9,424 nt of DNA from an uncultured Prevotellaceae bacterium (GTDB lineage Bacteria > Bacteroidota > Bacteroidia > Bacteroidales > Bacteroidaceae): contig CAMZHB010000043.1 of the NCBI GenBank assembly GCA_947306605.1, forward strand, positions 1 through 9,424, read 5' to 3'. The position numbers and the translations under genes were made by a program. Below, in pieces: positions 1 through 7,015 of this stretch; within the stretch, counting starts at the first letter, position 1; each line of letters opens with the position of its first letter. A model generated the notes under the pieces. It worked only from the letters and a program-made list of their open reading frames with translations. It made no database searches and was not told where the DNA came from.

Positions 1-2987
1 GTATTTATCATCGCCAGGTCCACGCGCTCCATCACATCATAGATGTCTTTGAAAAGACCGTTGGCATCACGTTCTTTCACGATACTGTCTGCAGCTGTAA
101 CACCGATTCCTTTAATCGCTCCCAGACCGTAACGGATATTGTTCGTATTGTTAACACTAAACTTAATGCGGCTCTCATTGATGTCAGGCCCTAAAGTTTC
201 GATATTCATGGAACGGCAGTCATCCATGTATTTCGAGATTTCTTCCGTATCATCCAAACTCCGGCTCATCACAGCCGACATATACTGGGCAGGGAAATTA
301 GCCTTAAGGTATGCCGTCTGATAAGCTACCCAAGAATAGCATGTCGCATGGCTCTTGTTAAAGGCATACATGGCGAACGCCTCCCAGTCATTCCACACTT
401 TTTCCAATTTCTCGCGTTTGTAACCGTTTTTCTTGCCCCCTTCAAGAAATTTCTCTTTCAGATGCTCCATTTTGTCTTTCTGTTTCTTGCCCATGGCTTT
501 TCGCAGCGTGTCACTCTCGCCACGGGTAAAACCAGCTATTTCACGCGAAAGAAGCATCACCTGCTCCTGATAGACCGTAATACCATACGTTTCCTTCAGG
601 TACTTCTCCATACACGGCAGATCGTACTTAATAGTTTCGTCACCATGTTTACGCTTGATGAAACTCGGGATGTATTGCATCGGTCCAGGACGATACAATG
701 CATTCATGGCTATCAAGTCTTCAAACACCGAAGGCTGCAGTTCACGGAGATATTTTTGCATGCCAACCGATTCAAACTGGAACGTACCGATGGTGCGACC
801 GTCGCAGAACAACTGATACGTGGCCGGATCGTTGATGTCCAATTTGTCCATATCAATGTCCATGCCAAGGCTTATCTTGATGTTTTCAACAGCGTCTCGT
901 ATGATTGACAAGTTCTTCAGACCCAAAAAGTCCATCTTTATCAGTCCGGTCTCTTCAATCACGTTTCCTTCGTATTGGGTGCAGTTCATTTTCTCGCCCG
1001 TGCTCTTGTCTTCAGCCGTACTCAATGGCACCCAATCGCTTATTTCGTCACGACAAATGATAATGCCGCAAGCGTGAACTCCCGTACCGCGCACATTGCC
1101 TTCAAGCATTCTGGCGTAACGTATAGTTTCGCTCAGCAGCGGATTCTCCGATTTTTCGGCCGCTTGAAGTTCGGGCACAGCAGTAATCGCATTCGTCAGA
1201 TTCATCTTGCGTGCCGTTCCGTCTGGCCAGTCTGGCAAGCGGTCGGGGATGGCCTTGATAAGGTCGTTGGTCACTGCAAGTGGCAAGCCTTCCACTCGGG
1301 CCACGTCCTTAATAGATGATTTCGTAGCCATGGAAGTATACGTAATGATGTGCGCCACCTTGTTGGCGCCATATTTTTTAGTCACCCAGTCCAACACACG
1401 TCCACGTCCGTCATCATCGAAATCTACATCGATATCGGGAAGTGAGATTCGGTCGGGATTAAGGAAACGCTCGAACAGCAAGTTGTACTTTATAGGATCA
1501 ATCTGAGTAATGCCCAAGCAATAAGCCACGGCGCTACCGGCAGCGGAACCACGTCCGGGACCTACCAACACGTTCAATTCGTTGCGGGCAGCGGCGATGT
1601 AATCCTGCACAATCAAGAAGTAACCCGGGAAACCCATAGTCTTCATCACATGAAGTTCAAAGCGCAAGCGTTCGTCCACCTCAGACGGCACCGGATCGCC
1701 ATAACGTTTGCGCGCACCGATATAAGTCAGTTCTTTCAGATAGTCTGCCTCCAACTTGATACGGTATAGCCGGTCGTAGCCACCTAACTTTTCTATTTTC
1801 TTCCGGCCTTCGTCCTCATTGCACACCTTATTGCCGTTCTCGTCATTGGTAAATTCATCGTAAAGCTCCTGTTCCGAAAACTTCTTGCGGTACAACTCTT
1901 CCGTGCCAAACGATTCAGGAATGGCAAAAGTGGGCATAATGGGCGCATGGTCAATGGTGTATTCCTCCACCTTGTCACACACTTCGCACGTGTTGCTCAA
2001 GGCTTCGGGTACATCGTCGAAGAGTTCATTCATTTCCCCTCGTGTTTTAAACCACTCTTGCTTTGTATAAAGCATACGTTTTGGGTCGGCCAGGTCCTTG
2101 CCTGTTGAGAGGCATATGAGACGGTCATGAGCCTCGGCATTTTCTTCATCCACAAAATGGCAGTCGTTGGTGCACACCAATTTCACCTGGTATTTCTCCG
2201 CCAGTTCCAGCAACACTTTGTTAACCTTTATCTGCAGCGGATAAGTTTCACGATTGGCACGCTGAGACGGGTCATTCACGATATGACGTTGCAGTTCCAG
2301 ATAGAAGTCTTCGCCAAAAACGCGCTTAAACCACTCCACGCTACGTTCTGCCGCCGCTATGTCGCCGTCAATAATGTGTTTGGGTATCTCACCGCCCAAG
2401 CAGGCCGAGCTCACAATAAGTCCTTCATGGTAATGCTCCAATTGCTTGTGATCGGTACGGGGGCGCATATAGAAGCCGTCGGTCCAAGAGTTGCTTACCA
2501 GCTTTATCAGATTGCGGTAGCCCTTCTCATTCTTGGCCAGCACCACCAAATGCCAGCCCGACTGGTCTTCACGCCGGTCGCGGTACTCCATACCGCGCCT
2601 TGCCACATACATTTCGCAACCGAAGATGGGTTTGAACCGCAGCGTACGCCGCGCCAACTCCATTTCCTCGTCACAAACGGCCAGCAGTTCCTCGCGACTC
2701 TTTCCCAAATAAGGCAAGTCTTCCTTCTTCGTCGGGTCAGGCTTGTAACTGCCGTCTTCTATGGCCACGCGATGCGCCTCCCATTTCTTCAAGTTGCTCC
2801 TTGCTTTACCTTTTAAGGAATTCAGATAATTGAAATATTCCTTTACTCCCATCATATTCCCGTGGTCGGTAATCGCCATGCCGCGCATGCCGTCTTTTAT
2901 CGCCTTGTCCACCAAACGTTTCACGCTGCTTTGGCCGTCAAGTATGGAATACTGGGTATGAACGTGTAGATGTACGAAATCTTGCAT
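1..2987 (-). CDS. dnaE: DNA polymerase III alpha subunit (replicative polymerase), N-terminal ~995 residues, partial at left edge
   Basis: Catalytic subunit of the chromosomal replicase. One open frame runs from ATG (2985-2987) to the left edge with no stop, so about 995 residues are visible; DnaE is usually near 1,150-1,270, so the end of the helix-hairpin-helix region, the OB fold and the clamp/tau-binding tail lie outside. The N-terminal PHP domain starts with HLHVHTQYSILDG (residues 6-18), followed by ITDHGN and NDCHF motifs. The palm has PDIDVDF, giving catalytic D520 and D522, and MDFLGLKNL with the third aspartate D686. VGPGRGSAAGS, PGPMQYIPSFIKRKHG and YGITVYQEQVM are classical DnaE signatures. 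The last visible stretch is RYGLGAIKGIG. No frameshift is needed: the frame at the start codon is the frame at the left edge. The start is supported by the HLHVHT motif directly after it and a promoter 23 nt upstream. It is divergent from psd. Confidence 0.97.
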   Translation of the reverse strand, partial: MQDFVHLHVHTQYSILDGQSSVKRLVDKAIKDGMRGMAITDHGNMMGVKEYFNYLNSLKGKARSNLKKWEAHRVAIEDGSYKPDPTKKEDLPYLGKSREELLAVCDEEMELARRTLRFKPIFGCEMYVARRGMEYRDRREDQSGWHLVVLAKNEKGYRNLIKLVSNSWTDGFYMRPRTDHKQLEHYHEGLIVSSACLGGEIPKHIIDGDIAAAERSVEWFKRVFGEDFYLELQRHIVNDPSQRANRETYPLQIKVNKVLLELAEKYQVKLVCTNDCHFVDEENAEAHDRLICLSTGKDLADPKRMLYTKQEWFKTRGEMNELFDDVPEALSNTCEVCDKVEEYTIDHAPIMPTFAIPESFGTEELYRKKFSEQELYDEFTNDENGNKVCNEDEGRKKIEKLGGYDRLYRIKLEADYLKELTYIGARKRYGDPVPSEVDERLRFELHVMKTMGFPGYFLIVQDYIAAARNELNVLVGPGRGSAAGSAVAYCLGITQIDPIKYNLLFERFLNPDRISLPDIDVDFDDDGRGRVLDWVTKKYGANKVAHIITYTSMATKSSIKDVARVEGLPLAVTNDLIKAIPDRLPDWPDGTARKMNLTNAITAVPELQAAEKSENPLLSETIRYARMLEGNVRGTGVHACGIIICRDEISDWVPLSTAEDKSTGEKMNCTQYEGNVIEETGLIKMDFLGLKNLSIIRDAVENIKISLGMDIDMDKLDINDPATYQLFCDGRTIGTFQFESVGMQKYLRELQPSVFEDLIAMNALYRPGPMQYIPSFIKRKHGDETIKYDLPCMEKYLKETYGITVYQEQVMLLSREIAGFTRGESDTLRKAMGKKQKDKMEHLKEKFLEGGKKNGYKREKLEKVWNDWEAFAMYAFNKSHATCYSWVAYQTAYLKANFPAQYMSAVMSRSLDDTEEISKYMDDCRSMNIETLGPDINESRIKFSVNNTNNIRYGLGAIKGIGVTAADSIVKERDANGLFKDIYDVMERVDLAMIN

Positions 2988-3010
2988 TTTTTACTTCGAG
3001 TATAGGTGTA

Positions 3011-3042
3011 CAAAGATAGAAAAAAGTGGAGGGAATGACAAG
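3011..3042 (-). promoter_or_regulatory. Bacteroidetes-type promoter of dnaE
   Basis: Reading the minus strand, TATCTTTG (3018-3011) matches the Bacteroidetes -7 consensus TAnnTTTG. CTTG (3042-3039) lies 20 nt upstream and matches three of four bases of the -33 TTTG. The expected leader to the dnaE ATG is about 20 nt. Seen directly; promoter function is inferred from the known consensus. Confidence 0.75.
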
Positions 3043-3333
3043 AAAAACAGCATGAAGTTTCAATAAAAAAAACATAACTATCCAACGACATTTTCTATCG
3101 TGCAGAGTATCGGGATTTTCCAAACACGCGGAAACTTTTCCGGGAGCAGAATCCCCCACCCCTGAGCCGACATGGCAGATTTCGGGGGAGCAACGTCCGA
3201 TTTAGAAAAATGGAAACGGGACCTATTTCGTCCGAAACCAGGCTTCGTTTGAACAAAATGAGACCTTGTCAGCCCAGAAGCCGCTCTTTTGGCCTTCACA
3301 GAGGGTTGGAAAAGCAAAAAGTCTGTTTTTTAT
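3043..3333. other. Non-coding divergent region between the dnaE and psd promoters
   Basis: This roughly 290-bp stretch lies between the two outward-facing core promoters. Short open frames here have no recognisable protein features. I see one small inverted repeat, CGGAAA-CT-TTTCCG (3129-3142), and some CCCCC/GGGGG runs around 3150-3190. No tRNA-like structure, long palindrome or tandem repeat is apparent. It is long for a divergent promoter region in this group, so a small RNA or a binding site cannot be excluded. Confidence 0.5.
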
Positions 3334-3364
3334 TTTGCGCTTCAAACGTTTTGGCCTATCTTTG
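3334..3364 (+). promoter_or_regulatory. Bacteroidetes-type promoter of the psd-pssA-DUF4834 operon
   Basis: TTTG (3334-3337), a 19-nt spacer, then TATCTTTG (3357-3364): a full match to the Bacteroidetes vegetative promoter consensus. The -7 element ends 30 nt before the psd ATG, leaving a leader of about 25 nt. This is one of the cleanest promoters in the window. Confidence 0.85.
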
Positions 3365-3394
3365 CAGATTAAATGGTAAAACAGTGGCAAAACC

Positions 3395-4102
3395 ATGAAC
3401 GCCATCGGTAAAATCAAGAAGATTAAAAGGCTGAAGAAAATCCGTATTCACCACGAAGGAACGCCCACGCTCATCGTCAGCGCCATCGTGCTTCTCGGAC
3501 TCTGTACTGCGGCATACTTTGCCTTCGGGCTGACCGTGCCGTTTTATGTGCTGGTGGTCTTGGCCGGTGTCACCTACGCCATTCTCGTCAACTTCTTCCG
3601 CTGCCCCATCCGCATCTTCGGACAAGATACTGAAGGCATTGTGGTGGCGCCGGCCGACGGCAAAGTTGTCGTCGTGGAAGAAGTGGAAGAAAACGAATAT
3701 TTCCACGACCGCCGTCTCATGATTTCCATTTTCATGTCATTGGTCAATGTTCATGCCAACTGGTTCCCGGTTGACGGCTACGTAACCATGGTCAGGCACG
3801 AAAACGGCAATTTCCACAAAGCCTTCCTGCCCAAGGCCAGCGTCGAAAACGAACGCTCCACCGTGGTCATCCGTACATCCGACGACAGCGAAATACTGGT
3901 GCGCCAGATTGCCGGAGCCCTGGCCCGCCGCATCGTGACCTATGCCCGTGCTGACGAAGAATGCTACATTGACGAACACCTCGGTTTCATTAAATTCGGT
4001 TCACGCGTGGACGTATACCTGCCTCTCGGCACCGAAGTGTGCGTCAGCCACGGACAAAGCACCGTTGGCAACAACACGGTCATCGCTAAACTCAAGTCAT
4101 AA
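3395..4102 (+). CDS. psd: Phosphatidylserine decarboxylase proenzyme (short, PSD-A type)
   Basis: Converts phosphatidylserine to phosphatidylethanolamine and CO2 at the inner membrane, the last step of PE synthesis. It has 235 residues, typical of the short PSD type. The N-terminus is basic (residues 6-18), followed by two hydrophobic segments (about 26-44 and 46-66) that should anchor it. The motif APADGK places the conserved aspartate at D88, and the histidine of [12 protein letters not shown] is H120. The enzyme is made as a proenzyme that cleaves itself at a Gly-Ser bond to create a pyruvoyl cofactor; the site here is G202-S203 within [10 protein letters not shown], giving a large beta and a small alpha chain of about 33 residues. 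It is first in its operon, five bases before pssA, which makes its substrate. ATG 3395 fits both the promoter and the hydrophobic N-terminus. Confidence 0.96.
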   Translation: MNAIGKIKKIKRLKKIRIHHEGTPTLIVSAIVLLGLCTAAYFAFGLTVPFYVLVVLAGVTYAILVNFFRCPIRIFGQDTEGIVVAPADGKVVVVEEVEENEYFHDRRLMISIFMSLVNVHANWFPVDGYVTMVRHENGNFHKAFLPKASVENERSTVVIRTSDDSEILVRQIAGALARRIVTYARADEECYIDEHLGFIKFGSRVDVYLPLGTEVCVSHGQSTVGNNTVIAKLKS

Positions 4103-4107
4103 CCGCA

Positions 4108-4812
4108 ATGGCGTCTCTCATCGCACGCTCCATTCCCAACACCATCACCTGCTGCAACCTGCTGTCAGGTTGCGCCGCCACACTGGCTGCCATCAACGGA
4201 GCTGACTACCGGCAGGCCCTCATCTGTATTATTATAGGTGCGGTATTCGATTTCTTCGACGGCTTCGCAGCACGGATGCTTCATGTCACATCGCCCATCG
4301 GCAAAGAATTAGACTCGTTGGCAGACGTCATCACATTCGGACTGGCACCGGCTGCCGTCGTATGGGCATATCTCAACGAGAATCATTTCCTCTTAAGCGT
4401 CGCACCCTTCCTCATGGTGGCCTTTTCGGCCCTGAGATTGGCCAAGTTCAATCTTGACGAACGCCAGACCACTTCGTTCATCGGTCTTCCCACGCCGGCC
4501 AACGCCCTGTTCTGGACCTCGCTCATTGTGGGATTGGACAGTCAAGAAACTCTCTTCAGTGGCACAAACTGGGTTCTGCTCATCGGAATCTTCATCAGTT
4601 GTTGGCTGCTTGTGGCAGAAATCCCCATGTTTGCCCTTAAATTCAAAAACTTCAACTTCCGCGACAACGTCGTGCGCTATCTGTTCCTATTCACGTCGCT
4701 TGTCCTTATCCTGCTGCTCGGAGTACCAGGCATCGCTGCCGTCATCGTGTGGTACGTCATCCTCTCGCTCCTCACGCAGCACACTCAACAAACTAAACAT
4801 AACGAGTCATGA
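4108..4812 (+). CDS. pssA: CDP-diacylglycerol--serine O-phosphatidyltransferase (phosphatidylserine synthase)
   Basis: Integral membrane enzyme that joins CDP-diacylglycerol and L-serine to give phosphatidylserine and CMP; the product is the substrate of the adjacent decarboxylase. It has 234 residues. The CDP-alcohol phosphatidyltransferase motif D-x2-DG-x2-AR-x8-G-x3-D-x3-D is complete: D48, D51-G52, A55-R56, G65, D69 and D73. The N-terminal stretch RSIPNTITCCNLLSGCAA is the usual start of the bacterial PssA subfamily. About six or seven hydrophobic segments follow, at roughly 18-48, 76-90, 92-108, 128-143, 150-170, 188-205 and 205-225. It begins 5 nt after the psd stop, and its stop overlaps the next start (ATGA), so co-transcription and probable translational coupling are expected. 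Confidence 0.96.
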   Translation: MASLIARSIPNTITCCNLLSGCAATLAAINGADYRQALICIIIGAVFDFFDGFAARMLHVTSPIGKELDSLADVITFGLAPAAVVWAYLNENHFLLSVAPFLMVAFSALRLAKFNLDERQTTSFIGLPTPANALFWTSLIVGLDSQETLFSGTNWVLLIGIFISCWLLVAEIPMFALKFKNFNFRDNVVRYLFLFTSLVLILLLGVPGIAAVIVWYVILSLLTQHTQQTKHNES

Positions 4813-5045
4813 GTTTCTTTAGTTTTTTGTGTCTAATGCTTCTGTTATGGCTTCTTTGGAAACCATTCAAGACCATATCCGATGCCTTGCGCAACGACCG
4901 TACCAGGCACACTCAAACGAGCAGCCGCCAACAAACGTCTCAATCCCCCAAGCAACCGGACGAGAAAGACGAGATCGTACCTAACGGCGCAGGGGAATAC
5001 ATCGATTACGAAGAAGTGAAAGACGATTCCTCGTTATCAGGCTAA
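4809..5045 (+). CDS. Small membrane-anchored protein, DUF4834-like
   Basis: A 78-residue protein of unknown function. The first ~17 residues (FFSFLCLMLLLWLLW) form one hydrophobic segment followed by KPF, so it is probably a membrane-anchored protein. Residues ~28-55 are polar and low-complexity (Q, S, T, K, D, E). The tail carries GEYIDYEEVKDD, a short acidic motif that I recognise from the Bacteroidetes DUF4834 family. Its ATG overlaps the pssA stop (ATGA), so it is the third gene of the phospholipid operon and is probably translationally coupled. The family assignment comes from the N-terminal anchor, the tail motif and the genomic position; I could not run a profile search. A role in phospholipid synthesis is only suggested by position. 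Confidence 0.8.
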   Translation: MSFFSFLCLMLLLWLLWKPFKTISDALRNDRTRHTQTSSRQQTSQSPKQPDEKDEIVPNGAGEYIDYEEVKDDSSLSG

Positions 5046-5069
5046 CACCTATATTTATATTTATTATTA

Positions 5070-5114
5070 AAGAATGCGGGCAGTATCTCCTATGGAGGTG
5101 TTGCCCGCATTCTT
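5070..5114. terminator. Bidirectional terminator-like hairpin between convergent genes
   Basis: A perfect 13-bp inverted repeat, AAGAATGCGGGCA (5070-5082) and TGCCCGCATTCTT (5102-5114), encloses 19 nt. The loop holds a second small stem, CTCC (5087-5090) and GGAG (5094-5097) around TAT. The stem is GC-rich in its centre with A/T ends on both sides. It lies 25 nt after the stop of the DUF4834-like gene and 19 nt beyond the stop of the convergent dockerin-repeat gene, so it can serve both transcripts. Confidence 0.85.
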
Positions 5115-5132
5115 ATACTTCGATACGTTCGT

Positions 5133-6389
5133 CTACTTCATGGCCTTGATTACAGCCACAATGTCGGCTGAATCAATGGCACCGTCACCGTTTACATCTG
5201 CCTTCTTGTCACCGTCGGGCATTTCCTTAATTACAGCCACAATGTCAGCTGAATCAATGGCACCGTCACCGTTTACATCTGCCTTCATCAAATTTCCTGT
5301 TATAAATTTGAAGCGGAGAGTCTGACCGTCAGTGGGGTAATGGGCACGTTCACCTTTCTCTCCAGGATTGGTGTTGAACATTAATTCCAGCACATATGCC
5401 GTGTTGCTTTCCAATCCTTCCAACGCGTTGATGTTCTTGTCGCCAGTTACCCACACTCCATTACCCTGATCAGTGGCGTATATTTGCTTCCATTGGTGCT
5501 GACCGGCGGATTGTCCTTGTAACGAAATGTCATAGTCCATGAACACTTCTGTCACGTTTCCCTGCGTCTTAACCGTAAAGTTCTTCAGTACAAACGTGGT
5601 CACGTCTTCAACTTCCATTTTCGTCCCACCCTCGTCTTCCAACTCTATCGTGAATTGTTCAGAATTTAACGTGAAAGCCAACGTCACCGCCTTGATGACA
5701 GGTTTGTCGGACACATCGCCGCCCACATAAACCTCATCATTCAGATAGACGGTGAAAGTGGCAGAGTTCTCATTTTTATAGTTCCACCATGTCTCGGCAA
5801 TGTCTTGCACAATGGTATAAACATTAAGACCTCCGGCATCGGCAGGCACGACGTCTTGGCCTAACTGTAACTTGCCCTTCATCTGGCATACTATCTTTTT
5901 AATGCTATAATGCTCCGACTCGCCCATGGCAAAGCAGCCATCAGGAATGGCATAATTGCCCGAAGCCGTAATGGTCACTTCATTCATACCACCACAATAT
6001 CCGGCAAACTGACTGGGCATTAAAGCCACTTCATTCACGAACAAGCGTTTGATATTGTCCTTTGCAGACATTTCCACACCCGCTAATTCCTTGGTGTACT
6101 TGCGGAACAAGGGTTCCCAATAATTCTCATCAGCCAAGTCGTCTGCTGTGAAGGCCGCTGCCTTCGATGCATCGATGCGCTCAAGAGTCAGTTGGAATTT
6201 GATACCGTCCGTACCGTAGGTATCGAGCGTAAACTTCCAATTGTTCTCAACATTCTCCCCTGAGAATTTCAAATATTTGGGCTGGTCACCCTCCATTTCA
6301 ATCACAGGATCGGACAATGTAATTTTTGCCATGCCGCTCAGGCACAGCATCAGTCCTACCAAAGAAAACATTACTTTCAACTTTCTCAT
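5133..6389 (-). CDS. Secreted protein with two C-terminal dockerin-like calcium-loop repeats
   Basis: A 418-residue exported protein of unknown function. Residues 1-21 form a signal peptide: basic MRKLK, a hydrophobic core, and a likely cleavage after SGMA. The cysteine at C16 lacks a proper lipobox (LMLC), so signal peptidase I is more likely. The middle (~22-365) is rich in beta-forming residues and matches nothing I can name; ~265-365 (from FVLKNFTVKTQG to LRFKFITG) could be a fibronectin-III-like sandwich, which is a weak inference. The C-terminus is two copies of ADVNGDGAIDSADIVAVIK, at 370-388 and 397-415, joined by a short MPDGDKK-type linker. Each has the D-x-N-x-D-G-x4-5-D calcium loop plus one helix seen in type I dockerin repeats (D371, N373, D375, D382; D398, N400, D402, D409). 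It is monocistronic, convergent with the psd operon and divergent from the MgtC-family gene. No cohesin is visible, so a partner is unknown. Confidence 0.9.
   Translation of the reverse strand: MRKLKVMFSLVGLMLCLSGMAKITLSDPVIEMEGDQPKYLKFSGENVENNWKFTLDTYGTDGIKFQLTLERIDASKAAAFTADDLADENYWEPLFRKYTKELAGVEMSAKDNIKRLFVNEVALMPSQFAGYCGGMNEVTITASGNYAIPDGCFAMGESEHYSIKKIVCQMKGKLQLGQDVVPADAGGLNVYTIVQDIAETWWNYKNENSATFTVYLNDEVYVGGDVSDKPVIKAVTLAFTLNSEQFTIELEDEGGTKMEVEDVTTFVLKNFTVKTQGNVTEVFMDYDISLQGQSAGQHQWKQIYATDQGNGVWVTGDKNINALEGLESNTAYVLELMFNTNPGEKGERAHYPTDGQTLRFKFITGNLMKADVNGDGAIDSADIVAVIKEMPDGDKKADVNGDGAIDSADIVAVIKAMK
5144..5286 (-). repeat. Tandem duplication encoding the two dockerin-like repeats
   Basis: Two 62-bp copies, 5144-5205 and 5225-5286, are offset by 81 bp (27 codons). 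They differ at two positions only (5148/5229 and 5166/5247), and both differences are synonymous (Ile ATC/ATT, Ala GCC/GCT). The linker between the copies is not repeated. This points to recent duplication or ongoing homogenisation within the gene. Confidence 0.95.
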
Positions 6390-6393
6390 TGTT

Positions 6394-6401
6394 TCACCTT
6401 T
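6394..6401 (-). promoter_or_regulatory. Shine-Dalgarno-like site of the dockerin-repeat gene
   Basis: On the minus strand AAAGGTGA lies 4 nt before the ATG. It matches most of the anti-SD complement. Bacteroidetes genes often lack such sites, so it supports this ATG as the start. Spacing is slightly short. Confidence 0.5.
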
Positions 6402-6451
6402 TATAATTAAATTAGCATATTACCTAACTATAAGCATTCTTTAAAACTCTG

Positions 6452-6483
6452 CAAAGTTAATAATTGGTCCAAATCCGGACAAA
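6452..6483 (-). promoter_or_regulatory. Bacteroidetes-type promoter of the dockerin-repeat gene
   Basis: On the minus strand TTTG (6483-6480), a 20-nt spacer, then TAACTTTG (6459-6452) fully match the -33/-7 consensus. The leader to the ATG at 6389 is about 60 nt and AT-rich, longer than for the other genes here. The spacer contains a small inverted repeat GTCC/GGAC (6467-6470, 6477-6480). Confidence 0.8.
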
Positions 6484-6493
6484 GATATCAGAC

Positions 6494-6520
6494 TTTTTAT
6501 TTGGTCACACCAAATAAAAA
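6494..6520. promoter_or_regulatory. Perfect 12-bp-arm palindrome, candidate operator in the divergent promoter region
   Basis: TTTTTATTTGGT (6494-6505) and ACCAAATAAAAA (6509-6520) are exact reverse complements around CAC. With a one-base bulge, the flanking GAC and GTC extend the symmetry to 6491-6524. The left arm contains the -33 TTTG (6500-6503) of the rightward promoter, and the palindrome starts 10 nt beyond the -33 of the leftward one. It would lie upstream of either transcription start, so it is better placed to act as DNA (repressor or activator site) than as an RNA hairpin. The binding protein is unknown. Confidence 0.6.
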
Positions 6521-6531
6521 TGTCACTTTTG
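6500..6531 (+). promoter_or_regulatory. Bacteroidetes-type promoter of the MgtC-family/AlkD-like unit
   Basis: TTTG (6500-6503), a 20-nt spacer, then CACTTTTG (6524-6531), which matches TAnnTTTG except for C in the first position. The -7 element ends only 4 nt before the proposed ATG at 6536, so transcription should begin at or next to the start codon. The -33 element lies inside the palindrome 6494-6520. Confidence 0.65.
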
Positions 6532-6535
6532 CATT

Positions 6536-7015
6536 ATGGAAATGACTTGGGAATTTATATTACGCATCTTCGTGGCAGCCATGTTGGGCGGCCTCATCGG
6601 ATTGGAACGCGAATACCGTGCCAAGGAAGCCGGCTTCCGTACCCATTTCCTTGTGGCTCTCGGTTCGGCTCTGTTTATGATTGTGTCAGCCTACGGTTTC
6701 GATCGGCTGTCGCTGTCGCCCGAACAGCGCTGGGACGTGGCGCGCATTGCCGCCCAAGTGGTCAGCGGCATCGGTTTCATCGGCGCCGGCACCATCATTT
6801 TCCAACGGCGTGAAAACGCAATACGCGGTCTCACCACCGCCGCCGGCCTGTGGGTCACCGCCGCCATCGGCCTGGCCTGCGGAGGTGGCATGTACATCCT
6901 CGCCGCTGCAGCCACCCTGTTGGTACTCGCCGGACTGGAGGTATTCAAATTCATTTTGCGAAGGCTCGAGCACAAACACAAAGCGGCCGAACGCGCACAG
7001 AGCAATCTCCCGTGA
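6536..7015 (+). CDS. MgtC/SapB-family inner-membrane protein
   Basis: A 159-residue hydrophobic protein of the MgtC/SapB/YhiD family, whose members are linked to magnesium limitation, acid tolerance and, in pathogens, intramacrophage survival. Family hallmarks in order: GGLIGLEREYRAKEAGFRTH (18-37), a membrane segment ALGSALFMIVSAYGF (41-55), the core DVARIAAQVVSGIGFIGAG (67-85), and RGLTTAAGLWVTAAIG (97-112), then a last hydrophobic stretch (~119-141) and a basic tail. It has only the membrane domain; the C-terminal ACT-like cytosolic domain of Salmonella MgtC is absent, as in SapB/YhiD-type members. The start at 6536 puts MEMTWEFILRIFVAAMLGG at the N-terminus, as expected; ATG 6542 is the only close alternative. 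No SD is visible, consistent with a leaderless or near-leaderless mRNA. The stop overlaps the next start. A specific MgtC role cannot be claimed from sequence. Confidence 0.93.
   Translation: MEMTWEFILRIFVAAMLGGLIGLEREYRAKEAGFRTHFLVALGSALFMIVSAYGFDRLSLSPEQRWDVARIAAQVVSGIGFIGAGTIIFQRRENAIRGLTTAAGLWVTAAIGLACGGGMYILAAAATLLVLAGLEVFKFILRRLEHKHKAAERAQSNLP

Noticed and set aside
348..908. Plus-strand open frame of 186 codons
   Set aside because: Lies wholly antisense to dnaE, whose frame carries unmistakable polymerase motifs. The translation has no recognisable features.
2127..2816. Plus-strand open frame of 229 codons
   Set aside because: Antisense to the PHP/N-terminal part of dnaE; an incidental open frame from codon bias.
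3078..3317. Minus-strand open frame of 79 codons in the dnaE-psd gap
   Set aside because: No protein family features, basic composition, no promoter, and it runs through the region of short inverted repeats; treated as non-coding.
5086..5110. GGAGGTG followed by a possible start, as a strong ribosome binding site
   Set aside because: It lies in the loop of the terminator hairpin, and no meaningful frame follows.
5144..5286. Considered a CRISPR-like or other non-coding repeat
   Set aside because: Only two copies, in frame, encoding calcium-loop repeats with silent differences; a protein-coding duplication explains it.
5074..5325. Plus-strand open frame with a repeated peptide
   Set aside because: The peptide repeat is only the reverse-strand reading of the dockerin duplication, and the frame starts inside the terminator hairpin.
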